Shown one piece after another: positions 1-9,558 of a DNA stretch of 64,000 nt. Where the stretch lies: positions 1-64,000 of the forward strand of contig NZ_JAPDOD010000015.1 in NCBI RefSeq assembly GCF_027587205.1, in the 5' to 3' direction. Position numbers and translations under genes: made by a program. The stretch's first letter is position 1; each line of letters starts with the position of its first letter. Below the pieces are notes generated by a model. It was not told the origin of the DNA and did not search any database. It worked only from the letters and a program-made list of their open reading frames with translations. The stretch is from Solirubrobacter ginsenosidimutans. GTDB lineage: Bacteria; Actinomycetota; Thermoleophilia; Solirubrobacterales; Solirubrobacteraceae.

Positions 1-9
1 GCGGGCGCG

Positions 10-2283
10 TCATACCTCCAGGGTGATTTCCGCACGCGGGGGGTAGATGGAGCTCTCCAGGAGTCCGGCCTCGACGGCACGCTCGATCGCCTCGCTGCGC
101 GACGCGGCGCCGAGCTTTCGGTAGATCGCGACCGCTTCGCTCTTGACGGTGTTGCGCGTGATGAACAGCCGGGTCGCGATCTGCGGGAACGTGAGATGGG
201 TGGCGAGGTAGGGAAGCAGCCGCAGCTCCGCGGCCGTCAGGCTCATCGCCCACGCGCCGGCCGACCCGGAGGTGGCGGCCACGCGCTCGTGTAGCTCCCG
301 CGCCTCATCGACCAGGGAACCCAGATCCGGGCGCAGCTCGAGTACGCGCTCGGTCTCGGCGAGAATCGTGCGAGCGGCGCTCGCGTCGGCGAGCGCGAGG
401 TGAGCGCGCGTGAGCTCGAGGCCGACTTCGACGGCCATCCAGGGCATCCCGTAGTCGAGCATCGGCCGCAGACGGTGCGCGCGCGCCAGCGCCGCGCGCG
501 CCTCGTCGCGTCGCGCCTCGTGGAGGGCGACCCGCGCCGTCGCGGCATGCACGATCGCGGTGCCCGCGTAGTCACCGAGACCCTTCTCGTCGACGATTGC
601 CTGTGCCGCCCGTGCGCGTTCGGCGGCCATGCCCCAGGCCCCGTGCTTGGCCGCGCGGAGCGCGATCAGTGCGTGGGCCACGGGGACATCGTCGCCCCTC
701 GCGCCGAGAGCCTGCGAAGCAGCAATGGACGCGTTCAGGTCATCCAGCTCACGATCGGGTGCGCCGAGCAGCCCGTTCGCAACCCCTCGCATACGGAGCG
801 CGCCGGCGATCCACCAACTTCCCGGTGGAAGCCGATCGAGCGCCAGGTCGGCGTCGGCGAGCGCGCGTCCGACACCGTTCCACATCATGTGCGCGCGCAA
901 CGTCGCGATCCATGGCTCGATCGTGGCGCTGCCATCCGCCAGAGGGCCCGTCGGGGTCGCCGCCTGTGCGAGCGCCAGCAACCGCTCAGCATCCTCGGGG
1001 CGCCCGGTCAGCACCCGGATCCACGCGCCGTAGACGGCGAGTGAAGGATGCCGCCCCAGCTCTTCCTCGCCGAACCACCCGAACCACTCCTCCGCGGTCT
1101 CCAGGCGGCCGTCGAAGTAGAGCGGAAGCATGACGCCCTCGAGCAAGCCCGCGACGGTGTCGGTCTCACCGGCGGCGTGCCCGTAGACGACCGCCGCTTC
1201 GGTGAGGTCGTTGGCGATGCACCACGCCATCGCGCGCGCGTTGAGCTCAGGCACCATGTGTGGCTCGCTGCGCTCGAGCTCGGTGCGGAGCAACTCGGCG
1301 AACAGGTGGTGGTAGCGATACCACCAGGCTCGCCGATCGAGCGGCACGACGAAACAGTTCGTCCGCTCCAGCGTCTCGAGCGTGCGCGCCGATCGAGTCG
1401 TCTGCAAGACGGCATCGCAGAGGCCGCCACACAGGTGATCCAGCACCGACGTGTACTTGAGAAATGTCGCTTCGGCCGCCGGCAGCCGGGACAGCAGCTC
1501 GAGGCGGAAATAGTCCGACACGTAGCGATCGTCGCCCCTGAAGCCCGTCGCGCTCGCCGAGCTCGGCGCGCCCGCCTGCAACGAGAGCGCGGCAAGGTAC
1601 AGGCCTGCGGGCCAGCCTTCCGCGCGCGCGGTCAGGTCCGACAACTCGCCCGCGTCGAGCTCCACGCCCGCTGCCTCCAGCAGCGCTCCGGCTTCCTGCT
1701 CGTCCAGGCGGAGGTCGGCGACGCCGATCTCCAGCGCCCATCCCTGCGCCCGCCAACGGGCCAACGGGAGTGCCGGCTCCTCTCGGCTTGCGACGGCGAT
1801 CTGCGAGCCGGCCGGCACGTACTCAAACAGCGCCCCGAGCACGTCCAGACACGACGGATTGGCGACGGCGTGCAGATCGTCGAGCACCAGCACCAGCGGG
1901 CGCTCGAGCTCGGCCAGCGCGCGCCCGAGCGCCGGGACGCGACGTGGCCAGATCTGTCCCGTTGAGCCTGACAGCGCGTCGAACACCGAGGGTGGGAGCC
2001 GGTGCACGCTGTGAATCGCAGCCGCGATGTAGCGCAGGAACAGGACGGCGTCGTCGTCTCGGCCGTCGAGTGCGACCCACGCGAACGGACGCGGATCGGC
2101 CTCGGCCCACCGGGCAAGCAGCGTCGTCTTGCCGTACCCGGCCGGCGCGACCACAGCCGCAAACGGCGCGGGCGACGCGCACAACCGCGCGACCACGTCG
2201 GCCTTCGCCACGGTGCCGGGCCGGATCAACGGCGCCGCGAGTTTGACCTCCATCAGGTCAAACGGCACGTCCAGGACGGGCAT
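10..2283 (-). CDS. MalT-like LuxR-family ATP-dependent transcriptional regulator
   Basis: Large 757-residue regulator. Residues 49-54 (GYGKTT) form a Walker A loop and VLVLDDLHAV (about 131-140) the Walker B strand of a STAND-type NTPase. The middle is helical and repeat-like, as in MalT/LuxR proteins. The last ~65 residues form a LuxR-type helix-turn-helix (LTAAELRLLPYLA, then RNTVKSEAVAIYRKLG). Such proteins are ATP- and inducer-dependent activators; the inducer cannot be deduced. No Shine-Dalgarno precedes the ATG, but TAGCAT lies 6 nt upstream, which suggests leaderless expression. A 10-bp palindrome (CCCGATCGGG, 2323-2332) about 40 bp upstream of the start is a possible binding site. The gene is monocistronic as far as visible and appears complete. 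Confidence 0.85.
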   Translation of the reverse strand: MPVLDVPFDLMEVKLAAPLIRPGTVAKADVVARLCASPAPFAAVVAPAGYGKTTLLARWAEADPRPFAWVALDGRDDDAVLFLRYIAAAIHSVHRLPPSVFDALSGSTGQIWPRRVPALGRALAELERPLVLVLDDLHAVANPSCLDVLGALFEYVPAGSQIAVASREEPALPLARWRAQGWALEIGVADLRLDEQEAGALLEAAGVELDAGELSDLTARAEGWPAGLYLAALSLQAGAPSSASATGFRGDDRYVSDYFRLELLSRLPAAEATFLKYTSVLDHLCGGLCDAVLQTTRSARTLETLERTNCFVVPLDRRAWWYRYHHLFAELLRTELERSEPHMVPELNARAMAWCIANDLTEAAVVYGHAAGETDTVAGLLEGVMLPLYFDGRLETAEEWFGWFGEEELGRHPSLAVYGAWIRVLTGRPEDAERLLALAQAATPTGPLADGSATIEPWIATLRAHMMWNGVGRALADADLALDRLPPGSWWIAGALRMRGVANGLLGAPDRELDDLNASIAASQALGARGDDVPVAHALIALRAAKHGAWGMAAERARAAQAIVDEKGLGDYAGTAIVHAATARVALHEARRDEARAALARAHRLRPMLDYGMPWMAVEVGLELTRAHLALADASAARTILAETERVLELRPDLGSLVDEARELHERVAATSGSAGAWAMSLTAAELRLLPYLATHLTFPQIATRLFITRNTVKSEAVAIYRKLGAASRSEAIERAVEAGLLESSIYPPRAEITLEV

Positions 2284-2289
2284 CGGTCA

Positions 2290-2295
2290 ATGCTA
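2290..2295 (-). promoter_or_regulatory. -10 element of LuxR-family gene (leaderless)
   Basis: TAGCAT on the minus strand ends 6 nt before the ATG at 2283. It fits the actinobacterial TANNNT -10 consensus and would place the transcription start at or next to the start codon. No convincing -35 was seen. Confidence 0.4.
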
Positions 2296-2447
2296 GGTGG
2301 CCGCACACGAGCGCTGTGTCATCCCGATCGGGTGATACGAATGGCGCGAAATCGCCTGCGCGCGTTGCCGCCCGGCCGGCGATCTGAAAGCCCACCGGCA
2401 GGCGGTCGGAGAGCCCGTTGCGGCACCCGCGTCCCTTGCCCGGGTCG

Positions 2448-3056
2448 TCAGGCCCCGTAGCCGGCCAGCCCGAGGTCCAATTGCGCGTAGACGCGCTCGG
2501 CCTCGGCGCGCAGATCGCGCGCGACGTCGGCCGGATCCTCGCCCCCGATGAGGCGCCGCATCGCGGCCCGGAAGACCACCCGGTTCGCCCACACGAGCGA
2601 CCGGACCGCCGCCGCGGCGATGAGGTCGTCCTCGTCGTCGGTGACCGCGGCGGTCAAGGTGGCCGCCTCAAGCTCCCAGGCCAGCATGAGCCGGCCGCGC
2701 AGCGCCGGCGAGGCGCGCACGAGCCGGGGGACGGTCATGGCCCGATCGACCTCACCGGCCTCGATGGCATCGAGGAACCGGAGTGTGTCGGCGAGGAACA
2801 CGCGCGACAGCGGCGTGCCGGGCGACCGCAGGCGGATGGCCTCCGCGCGTTCGAAGAGCTTCTCCTCCGCGTTGGCGAAGACCAGGTCCTCCTTCGTGGC
2901 GAAGTAGTTGAAAACGGTCTTCTCGGACACGTTGGCGGCCACCGCCACGTCGACGACGGTCACCGCGTCGAAGCCGCGCTCGAGGAAGAGCGCGAGCGCC
3001 GCCGCCGCGATCGCGTCCCGGGTCTCCCGCTTCTTGCGCTCGCGCAGTCCTTCCAT
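2448..3056 (-). CDS. TetR/AcrR-family transcriptional regulator
   Basis: A 202-residue protein with a typical N-terminal TetR helix-turn-helix (about residues 10-55, including VSEKTVFNYFATKEDLV) followed by a variable helical ligand-binding domain. It is divergent from the ABC exporter at 3106-4904 with only 49 bp between start codons. This suggests that it represses the exporter and itself, with an exporter substrate as inducer. A perfect inverted repeat in the gap is a candidate operator. Assignment to TetR is firm; the ligand is unknown. Confidence 0.88.
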   Translation of the reverse strand: MEGLRERKKRETRDAIAAAALALFLERGFDAVTVVDVAVAANVSEKTVFNYFATKEDLVFANAEEKLFERAEAIRLRSPGTPLSRVFLADTLRFLDAIEAGEVDRAMTVPRLVRASPALRGRLMLAWELEAATLTAAVTDDEDDLIAAAAVRSLVWANRVVFRAAMRRLIGGEDPADVARDLRAEAERVYAQLDLGLAGYGA

Positions 3057-3066
3057 GAGAGCCCGG

Positions 3067-3072
3067 ATTGTA
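3067..3072 (-). promoter_or_regulatory. -10 element of tetR-like gene
   Basis: TACAAT on the minus strand lies 10 nt before the ATG at 3056, in TANNNT form. It sits beside the inverted repeat in the divergent intergenic region, so autoregulation is plausible. Confidence 0.4.
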
Positions 3073-3087
3073 CATTTCTTTCAGTCG

Positions 3088-3101
3088 CTGTACTTTTACA
3101 G
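3088..3101. promoter_or_regulatory. Candidate TetR operator (inverted repeat)
   Basis: CTGTA-CTTT-TACAG is a perfect 5-bp inverted repeat with a 4-bp spacer in the 49-bp divergent region. It covers the likely -10 of the exporter gene (TACTTT, 3091-3096, 9 nt before the ATG at 3106). A second TGTAC-containing half-site lies at 3070-3074. Binding here would block the exporter promoter. No Shine-Dalgarno is present before 3106. Confidence 0.45.
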
Positions 3102-3105
3102 TCAC

Positions 3106-4077
3106 ATGATCGAAGTCAACGAACTACGGAAAACGTTCGGAGACGTCGAGGCCGTCCGCGGTGTCTCGTTCTCCGTCGAGCCTGGCGAGGTCTTCGGATT
3201 CCTCGGCCCCAACGGCGCCGGGAAGACGACGACGATCAACATGCTCTGCACGCTGGCGAAGCCCACCTCGGGCTTCGCGACCGTCGCCGGTCACGACGTC
3301 ATGACCGCGCGCGACGACGTGCGCCGCCACATCGGCCTGGTCTTCCAGGACCCCACGCTCGACGGCTATCTGACCGCGGAGCAGAACCTCAAGCTGCACG
3401 CCGAGCTCTACGGCGTGGAACGCGCGCTGGTGCCCGGCCGCATGAAGCAGGTGCTCGAGATGGTCGGGCTCTATGACCGCAAGGACTCGGTCGTCGGCAC
3501 GTTCTCCGGCGGCATGCGCCGGCGGCTGGAGATCGCGCGCGGGCTGATGCACTCGCCGCGGGTGCTCTTCCTCGACGAGCCGACCATCGGACTCGATCCG
3601 CAGACGCGCAGCTCGATCTGGCGCTACATCCACGAGCTGCGCGAGCGCGAGGAGATCACGATCTTCATGACCACGCACTACATGGACGAGGCCGAGTTCT
3701 GCGACCGGATCGCGATCATGGACCAGGGCGAGATCGTCGCCTTGGACACGCCCGCGGCACTGAAGGCCCAGGTGGGCGCGGATCGCGTCCGGATCGGCAC
3801 CGAGGACAACGACGTGGCGATCGCCGCGTTGCGCGAGGCTTTCGGGCTGGACGCGACGGTCTCCGAGGGCGAGGTGACGTTCTACGTCGAGGAGGGCGCG
3901 CAGTTCGTCCCGCGCCTGTTCAACGAGCTCGACGTCGCGATCACGAGCGTGAGCGTCTCGCGGCCGAGCCTCGATGACGTCTTCATGTCGTTCACCGGTA
4001 AGACCATCCGCGACGCCGAGGAGGACTCCTCGAAGATGCGCAACCGGATCATGATGCAGATGGCGACGCGCCGATGA
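3106..4077 (+). CDS. ABC exporter ATP-binding protein (DrrA/daunorubicin-resistance type)
   Basis: A 323-residue ABC ATPase. Walker A GPNGAGKTTT is at about 34-43, signature FSGGMRRRLEIARG begins at about 133, Walker B has D157-E158 (FLDEPTIGLDP), and the H-loop is in TTHYMDEAE. The ~100-residue C-terminal extension is typical of DrrA-like ATPases. The frame stays open upstream, but the start at 3106 matches the family N-terminus and keeps the gene clear of the divergent TetR gene. It overlaps the permease by ATGA, so the two form a two-gene exporter for a hydrophobic compound or lipid. The substrate is unknown. Confidence 0.9.
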   Translation: MIEVNELRKTFGDVEAVRGVSFSVEPGEVFGFLGPNGAGKTTTINMLCTLAKPTSGFATVAGHDVMTARDDVRRHIGLVFQDPTLDGYLTAEQNLKLHAELYGVERALVPGRMKQVLEMVGLYDRKDSVVGTFSGGMRRRLEIARGLMHSPRVLFLDEPTIGLDPQTRSSIWRYIHELREREEITIFMTTHYMDEAEFCDRIAIMDQGEIVALDTPAALKAQVGADRVRIGTEDNDVAIAALREAFGLDATVSEGEVTFYVEEGAQFVPRLFNELDVAITSVSVSRPSLDDVFMSFTGKTIRDAEEDSSKMRNRIMMQMATRR

Positions 4078-4904
4078 GCACCGTCGCCGACGTCGTTCGC
4101 GTCCACGTCCCGCAGCGCTCGTACAAGAGCGAGCTGCGCGCGATCAAGATCGTCTGGTCGCGCGAGCTGATCCGCTTCCGCAAGGACCGCATGCGGATCG
4201 TGACCTCGCTGATCCAGCCGCTGCTGTTCCTGTTCGTCCTCGGCTCCGGTCTGAACACCGTGGTCCAGGGCGACATCGACCTGCGGACCTTCATCTACCC
4301 CGGCGTGCTCTGCATCGCGGTCATGTTCACCGCGATCTTCAGCGCCGCGTCGATCGTCTGGGACCGCGAGTTCGGCTTCATGCGCGAGATGATGGTCGCG
4401 CCCGTCCGTCGCAGCTCGATCGTGATCGGCAAGTGCCTCGGCGGCGCGACCGTCGCGAGCCTGCAGGGCGTGATCCTGGTCGCGCTCGCCTGGGCCGTCG
4501 ACGTGCCCTACAGCGTGGCGTTCGTCCTCGGCGTGCTCGGGATGATGCTGCTGCTGGCGTTCGCCATGACCGCGTTCGGCGTGATGGTCGCGGTCCGCAT
4601 CAAGCAGATGCAGGCCTTCATGGGCGTCACGCAGATGGTCGTGATGCCGATGTTCTTCATCTCCGGCGCGCTGTTCCCCGTCAGCGGCCTGCCCGGCTGG
4701 CTCGCGGTCCTGAACCGCCTCGACCCGATCACCTACGCCGTCGACCCGATGCGCAAGCTCGTCTTCAGCCGCCTCGACGTCAGCGTCCCGGGCGTGACCT
4801 GGTTCGGCTGGCACGTGCCCGTCGCGCTCGAAGTGCTGATGGTCCTCGCACTCGGCCTCGTGATGCTGGGCATCGCGATCTGGGAGTTCTCTACGACGGA
4901 GTAA
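4074..4904 (+). CDS. ABC-2 type permease (DrrB-like)
   Basis: A 276-residue integral membrane protein with a cytoplasmic N-terminus and about six hydrophobic segments, including LIQPLLFLFVLGSGL, FIYPGVLCIAVMFTAIF and the conserved SGALFPVSGLPGWL loop of ABC-2/DrrB permeases. It starts inside the stop codon of the ATPase gene (ATGA) and is therefore translationally coupled. Together they would form a homodimeric-type exporter under control of the divergent TetR protein. The substrate cannot be read from the sequence. Confidence 0.88.
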   Translation: MSTVADVVRVHVPQRSYKSELRAIKIVWSRELIRFRKDRMRIVTSLIQPLLFLFVLGSGLNTVVQGDIDLRTFIYPGVLCIAVMFTAIFSAASIVWDREFGFMREMMVAPVRRSSIVIGKCLGGATVASLQGVILVALAWAVDVPYSVAFVLGVLGMMLLLAFAMTAFGVMVAVRIKQMQAFMGVTQMVVMPMFFISGALFPVSGLPGWLAVLNRLDPITYAVDPMRKLVFSRLDVSVPGVTWFGWHVPVALEVLMVLALGLVMLGIAIWEFSTTE

Positions 4905-4930
4905 GTCGCCGGGCGTGCACGTCGAGTTGC

Positions 4931-4958
4931 TTGACCGACATGTGGCAAGAGTTACGAT
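4931..4958 (+). promoter_or_regulatory. Sigma-70-type promoter of the DUF11-repeat gene
   Basis: TTGACC (4931-4936), 16-bp spacer, TACGAT (4953-4958). The -10 ends 9 nt before the ATG at 4968, so the transcript would have almost no leader. Confidence 0.5.
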
Positions 4959-4967
4959 CCGGCACTG

Positions 4968-7900
4968 ATGCGGCTGATGGGGACCGCCGTGCTGCTCGGA
5001 GCGTGCCTGCTGACGCTGCTGGTTCCCGCGGGCGCGTCCGCCGACCGGCCGTTCGCGGTCCGCTACACGGTCAACGACGCGGGCTCGATCACGTTCGCGG
5101 CGAACACGCTGATGACGTGCCCGGCCGCGGCGACCGGGTGCGCCGCCGCGCAGGCCGGGACCCAGGGCGGGACGCTGGGCAACAACAACGGGTACGCGAT
5201 GACGCGCGTGGACGTCGACGGCGTGCCTGGAACGTTCGACTCGTCCTCGGCCGATCTGAGCCTGCCGGCGGATGCGCTCGTGCTGTGGGCCGGCCTGTAC
5301 TGGGCCGGCGACACCGCGGCGGGCTCGGGCGGGGCCGCGGCGCCGAGCCCCGCGGCCAGGAACACGGTGAGCCTGCGCGCGCCCGGCGCGGGCGCCTACA
5401 CCACGATCACCGCGCAGACCCTCGACACGAACGGCAGCCGCTTCAGCGGCTTCGCCGAGGTGACGGCTCAGGTCCGCGCGGCGGGGGTGGGCGCGTACAC
5501 GGTGGCCAACGTGCAGGCCGCCACCGGCGAGGACCGCTACGCGGCCTGGGACCTGATCGTGGTCTACCGCGATGCGACCGAGCCGCCGCGCAACCTCACG
5601 GTGTTCGACGGGCTCGCGACCATCAGCCGCTCGACGCCCGCCGCGAGCGTCAGCCTGTCGGGCTTCACGACGCCTCCGTTCGGGCCGGTGCGCAGCACGG
5701 TCGGCCTGTGGAGCAGCGAAGGCGACCGCACCTCCACGGGCGACAGCGCGACGCTGAACTCGTCGCCGATCTTTGATCCGGCGAACCCCGCGGACAACGT
5801 GTTCAACTCGTCCATCAGCCGCTTCGGCGTCAACGTCACCGACAAGAACCCCAACTACGTCAACCAGCTCGGCTCGGACATGAACCTCTTCCGCGAGGAC
5901 GGGGTGCTGGCCAACGGGGCGACCAGCGCGACGATCCGGCTCACGACCGGAGGCGAGACCTACTACCCGGCCGGTGCGTTCTTCACGACCGACATCTTCG
6001 CGCCGGAGATCCGGCCGGTGAAGTCGGTGGTCGACGTCAACGGCGGCGCCATCGAGCGCGGCGACCAGCTGGAATACACCGTCCGGCTGACGAATACCGG
6101 GCAGGACCCGGCCGTGAGCCTGCGGTTCTTGGACCCGATCCCCGCCCAGACGGCGTACGTGCCGAACAGCCTCGCGGTCACGCCCGTGACGTCGCCCGGG
6201 GGCGCCTGCGGCCTGTTCGTCGCGCAATCGGATGCCATCAACGACGGTCTGGCCGAGTACGACCCGGCCGCGGGACGGACGGTCTTCCGCCTCGGAACCG
6301 GCGCGAACGACACGCAGGGCGGGCGGCTCGAGCCCGGGCAGACCGCGTGCGCGCGCTTCCGGGTCGGGGTCGCGCCCGACGCCCAGCTGAGCAGCGCGAT
6401 CGTCAACCAGGGCGCCGCGGCCTTCGTCGGGCTGACGCTCGGCACCCAGTTCCCCGAGGAGTTGTCGAACGCCACGACGAGCATCGTCGCCGGCGCCGAC
6501 CTCGTGCCGGCCAAGACGCACGCGGGCGGGGTGTTCGTCGGCGGCCGGGCCTACAACTTCACGATCGGCGTCGCCAACGCCGGCAACCTCCCCACGACGG
6601 GCACCGTGACCGTCCAGGACCCGCTCGACCCGGCGCAGTTCTCCTCGGTCAACTCCGCCGCCGGCGCCGGGTGGGCGTGCACGATCGCCGCGAGCACCGT
6701 GACCTGCACACGCCCCGACCCGCTCCCAGCCGGGCAGTCGTATCCGCCGATCGTCGTCAACGCGACGGTCCAAGACCCCGCGCCGGCGACCGTCGTCAAC
6801 ACGGCGACCGTGTCCGGCGGCGGCGACAGCGACGACACCAACAACTCGGCGACCGACGCGGGCGGCGCGACGGCGCAGGCCGACCTGACGATCGCGAAGG
6901 CCGCGGACCAGCGCGTGGTGCCGGCCCGCGGCGAGGTCACCTTCACGTTGGACGTCCTCAACCGCGGCCCCTCGACGGCGACCGCCGCCCAGGTCACCGA
7001 CACGCTGACCCCGAACTTCGCCGCACTCGAGGTGACCAGCGACCGCGGCACATGCACCACCGCGGTCGTCTGCACGCTCGGCGCAATGGCGCCGGGGCAG
7101 GCGGCGACGATCACGATCCGGGCGCGCGTCCTCGACGCCGCCGTCGCGTCCACCGTCACCAACGCCGCCACCGTCACGGACACCGGAACCAGCGAGGATC
7201 CCGCGCCGGGCAACAACCGCTCGGAGGTCGATCTCGACGTGCCGGTGAGCAGCGACCTACAGGTCGACAAGAGCTTCGCCCCGACGCCGAACCCGACCGC
7301 CGGCGACCTCGTGACCTACACGATCGCCGTGAGCAACGCCGGCCCGTCGACCGCCCACAACGTCTCCACCCGCGACGTTCTCCCGGCCGAGTTCTACGCG
7401 CCGGCGCCCGTCCCGACCGGCACCTTCACCGGCGGCGGCACCTGTGTCTGGTTGCCGTTGGTGCGCAACCTGCGCTGCGCCATCGACTCGCTCGCACCCG
7501 GCCAGACCGAGACGATCACGATCGTCGCTCGGCTGGCGCCGGACAGCCGCGGCAAGACCGTGCTCAACAACATCGGCGCGATCTCCGACTCGGTCGACCC
7601 GAACCCCGCCCTCGCGACCGACACCGTCTCCTTCGTGCCGATCCCCGCCGCCGACCTCGAGCTGACCAAGGCCGCGCCGCCCGACCCGGTGACGCCCGGC
7701 GGCGTGGCGCGCTTCACGTTCCAGGTCGCCAACCACGGACCGAGCTCCGCGCCGGACGTGATGCTCCACGACACCTTGCCCGACGGGCTCACGTTCGTCG
7801 CCGACACGGCCGGGGCGTGCTCGGCCGCAGGCCAGGCCGTCACCTGCGCGCTCGGCGCCCTGAGCGCCGGCGGCTCACTCGAGCTCGGCATCGACGTCCG

Positions 7901-8411
7901 CGTCGACCCGTCCAAAGCCGGGCAGACCGTGCGCAACACCGCGTCGATCGCCTCTGAGCCGGCCGACCCGGCGCTCGCGCCGGCGGAGGTCATCCCCTCG
8001 AGCAACTTCGACTCCGCCGCCCTGAGCGTCGCCCCACTCGTCGAGTCCACGCCGCCCGAGCCCGCGCCACCGGTGCCGGTCGCGGCGCCGGCTCAGCCGT
8101 CGCCCGCGCAGGTCGTCACGCAGTGCCCGTCGCTGCGGCGATTCACGATCAGGCTGCGAGAGCGAAAGGGGCGTGCCGTGCGGAGCGCCGCGATCCGCGT
8201 GAACGGACGCGTCGTCGCGATCATGCGCCGCCGCTCCGATCACCGTCTCGTCGCCGTCGTCGATCTACGCGGCCTGCCGAAAGGCACCTACCAGGTCGAG
8301 ATCACCGCTCGCCTGCGCAACGGTCGCCGTGCCCGATGGGTGCGCTCCTACCGCACCTGCATCGACCGGCTCCCGCCATCGAACCACCTCACCGATCGCG
8401 GGGCGCTGTAG
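4968..8411 (+). CDS. Large secreted DUF11/CARDB-like repeat protein
   Basis: An 1147-residue protein. A signal peptide (about 1-25, ending AGASA before DRPF) leads into a ~320-residue N-terminal region that may adopt an adhesin-like beta fold. At least four or five consecutive DUF11-type domains follow, each with the pattern 'VDVNGGAIERGDQLEYTVR ... NTGQD' or 'ADLTIAKAA ... VTNAATV'. A Pro-rich linker (about 1027-1045) leads to a ~100-residue basic tail with two cysteines. No LPXTG motif or membrane anchor was seen, so release or non-covalent wall binding is likely. Repeat proteins of this kind act as surface structural proteins or adhesins. Its end overlaps the convergent prsW-like gene by 23 bp. 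Confidence 0.82.
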   Translation: MRLMGTAVLLGACLLTLLVPAGASADRPFAVRYTVNDAGSITFAANTLMTCPAAATGCAAAQAGTQGGTLGNNNGYAMTRVDVDGVPGTFDSSSADLSLPADALVLWAGLYWAGDTAAGSGGAAAPSPAARNTVSLRAPGAGAYTTITAQTLDTNGSRFSGFAEVTAQVRAAGVGAYTVANVQAATGEDRYAAWDLIVVYRDATEPPRNLTVFDGLATISRSTPAASVSLSGFTTPPFGPVRSTVGLWSSEGDRTSTGDSATLNSSPIFDPANPADNVFNSSISRFGVNVTDKNPNYVNQLGSDMNLFREDGVLANGATSATIRLTTGGETYYPAGAFFTTDIFAPEIRPVKSVVDVNGGAIERGDQLEYTVRLTNTGQDPAVSLRFLDPIPAQTAYVPNSLAVTPVTSPGGACGLFVAQSDAINDGLAEYDPAAGRTVFRLGTGANDTQGGRLEPGQTACARFRVGVAPDAQLSSAIVNQGAAAFVGLTLGTQFPEELSNATTSIVAGADLVPAKTHAGGVFVGGRAYNFTIGVANAGNLPTTGTVTVQDPLDPAQFSSVNSAAGAGWACTIAASTVTCTRPDPLPAGQSYPPIVVNATVQDPAPATVVNTATVSGGGDSDDTNNSATDAGGATAQADLTIAKAADQRVVPARGEVTFTLDVLNRGPSTATAAQVTDTLTPNFAALEVTSDRGTCTTAVVCTLGAMAPGQAATITIRARVLDAAVASTVTNAATVTDTGTSEDPAPGNNRSEVDLDVPVSSDLQVDKSFAPTPNPTAGDLVTYTIAVSNAGPSTAHNVSTRDVLPAEFYAPAPVPTGTFTGGGTCVWLPLVRNLRCAIDSLAPGQTETITIVARLAPDSRGKTVLNNIGAISDSVDPNPALATDTVSFVPIPAADLELTKAAPPDPVTPGGVARFTFQVANHGPSSAPDVMLHDTLPDGLTFVADTAGACSAAGQAVTCALGALSAGGSLELGIDVRVDPSKAGQTVRNTASIASEPADPALAPAEVIPSSNFDSAALSVAPLVESTPPEPAPPVPVAAPAQPSPAQVVTQCPSLRRFTIRLRERKGRAVRSAAIRVNGRVVAIMRRRSDHRLVAVVDLRGLPKGTYQVEITARLRNGRRARWVRSYRTCIDRLPPSNHLTDRGAL

Positions 8412-9558
8412 CCGCGAGCGCCCGGATGCGGGCGAGTTCTGCGCGCGCCGCCTGGGCGTCACCTCCGTCGGGATCGTCGGTGGCGGCGATCGCGGCTGCG
8501 AGTTCGGTCTCCGCGTCGAGGATGTGCCGGGCGTGGCGAGCGGCGGGCCGGCCGTGCTGCCGGCGGATGCGCTTGAGGTACTCCTTGCGGTCCTTGCTGC
8601 GCCCGGTCAGCGCGGCCAGTTCTTCGGCGGTGATCGTCCCGGCCTGGGTGTCCGGTGCGAGCAGCGTGTCGATCCAGGTGCGCTGGCGGCGGTCGGCGAA
8701 GCGCCAGACGAGCACGATCCCGAGCGTGCCGGCGATGACCGTGAACGGGATCGTGGCCGCGCCGACCGCGGCCACGGCGTCGAGCGAGCCGTGGAGGACC
8801 ATGGCGACGGCGAGGAGGCCGGCCGCGACAGCGACGCGATGGCCGCGCGAGCGATCGGTGGCCCCGATCACGTAGCCGAGCCCGGCGCCCGCGATCGCGG
8901 TGTAGAGCGCGTGCGACCACGGACCCGTGGCGGCGCGCATGGCGAACACCGTGACGACGTCCTGAACGGGGCTGGCGCCGAAGTTGTTCAGGACGGCGTT
9001 GGACATGTACTGGAAGTTCTCGAAGACCTGAAACCCGAGGCCGGTGAACGCGCCGAGCAGCAGCCCGTCATACGCCGAGCGGACGTGGTTGCGCGCGAGC
9101 AGGAACAGCAGGATGAGGCCGACGTACTTCGAGCTCTCTTCGACGAACGGCGCGGTCAGCGGCGGTCCCCAGGAGGCGGCGAAATCGACGCCGAACAGCT
9201 TCGAGTAGATCGACAGCACCGCGGCGTTGCCGGGCAGGGCCATCACCCAGGTGGCGGCGAGCCCGCCCCACAAGAAGCCGAGCAGCGCGAGCTTGGCCGG
9301 CTCGCGCTCGTAGCGGTCGGCATGGGCGATGAACCACACGAACGGCAGCGTGAACAGCGTCAGCAGCGCGACCGAGAGCACGACCGCGGTGGGGTAGGCG
9401 CCGACGTCGCCGACCAGGCCGTAGAACGTGAACGCGCCACCCGCGACGAGAAAGGCGTAGACCCAGAAGGCGGGATTGCGCGCCTGCAGGATGCGGACGG
9501 GGTAGGCCCAGCCTGAAGCGCTGATCGCTTCCGCGCGGGCGGTGTCGGTCGGCATCAT
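8389..9558 (-). CDS. PrsW-family intramembrane metalloprotease
   Basis: A 389-residue multi-pass membrane protein with all three PrsW signatures: EExxK (E140-E141-S-S-K144), FxxxE (FQVFE) and HxxxD (HGSLD). In Bacillus, PrsW makes the first cut in anti-sigma factor RsiW; the target here is unknown. The C-terminal ~130 residues are soluble and charged (TGRSKDRKEYLKRI onward), an extension beyond the membrane core. It is translated from an ATGA overlap with the upstream small membrane protein, so the two are an operon. The 3' end overlaps the convergent DUF11 gene. Confidence 0.85.
   Translation of the reverse strand: MMPTDTARAEAISASGWAYPVRILQARNPAFWVYAFLVAGGAFTFYGLVGDVGAYPTAVVLSVALLTLFTLPFVWFIAHADRYEREPAKLALLGFLWGGLAATWVMALPGNAAVLSIYSKLFGVDFAASWGPPLTAPFVEESSKYVGLILLFLLARNHVRSAYDGLLLGAFTGLGFQVFENFQYMSNAVLNNFGASPVQDVVTVFAMRAATGPWSHALYTAIAGAGLGYVIGATDRSRGHRVAVAAGLLAVAMVLHGSLDAVAAVGAATIPFTVIAGTLGIVLVWRFADRRQRTWIDTLLAPDTQAGTITAEELAALTGRSKDRKEYLKRIRRQHGRPAARHARHILDAETELAAAIAATDDPDGGDAQAARAELARIRALAATAPRDR

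Noticed and set aside
3882..6773. Minus-strand open frame of 963 codons opposite the exporter and DUF11 genes
   Set aside because: Its product is Arg/His/Val/Asp-rich without domains or membrane pattern, and the plus-strand genes there have clear families. It is an antisense frame kept open by high G+C.
6347..7957. Second plus-strand frame of 536 codons inside the DUF11 gene
   Set aside because: Arg-rich shifted frame of the repeat-coding sequence; it has no start signal or recognisable domain.
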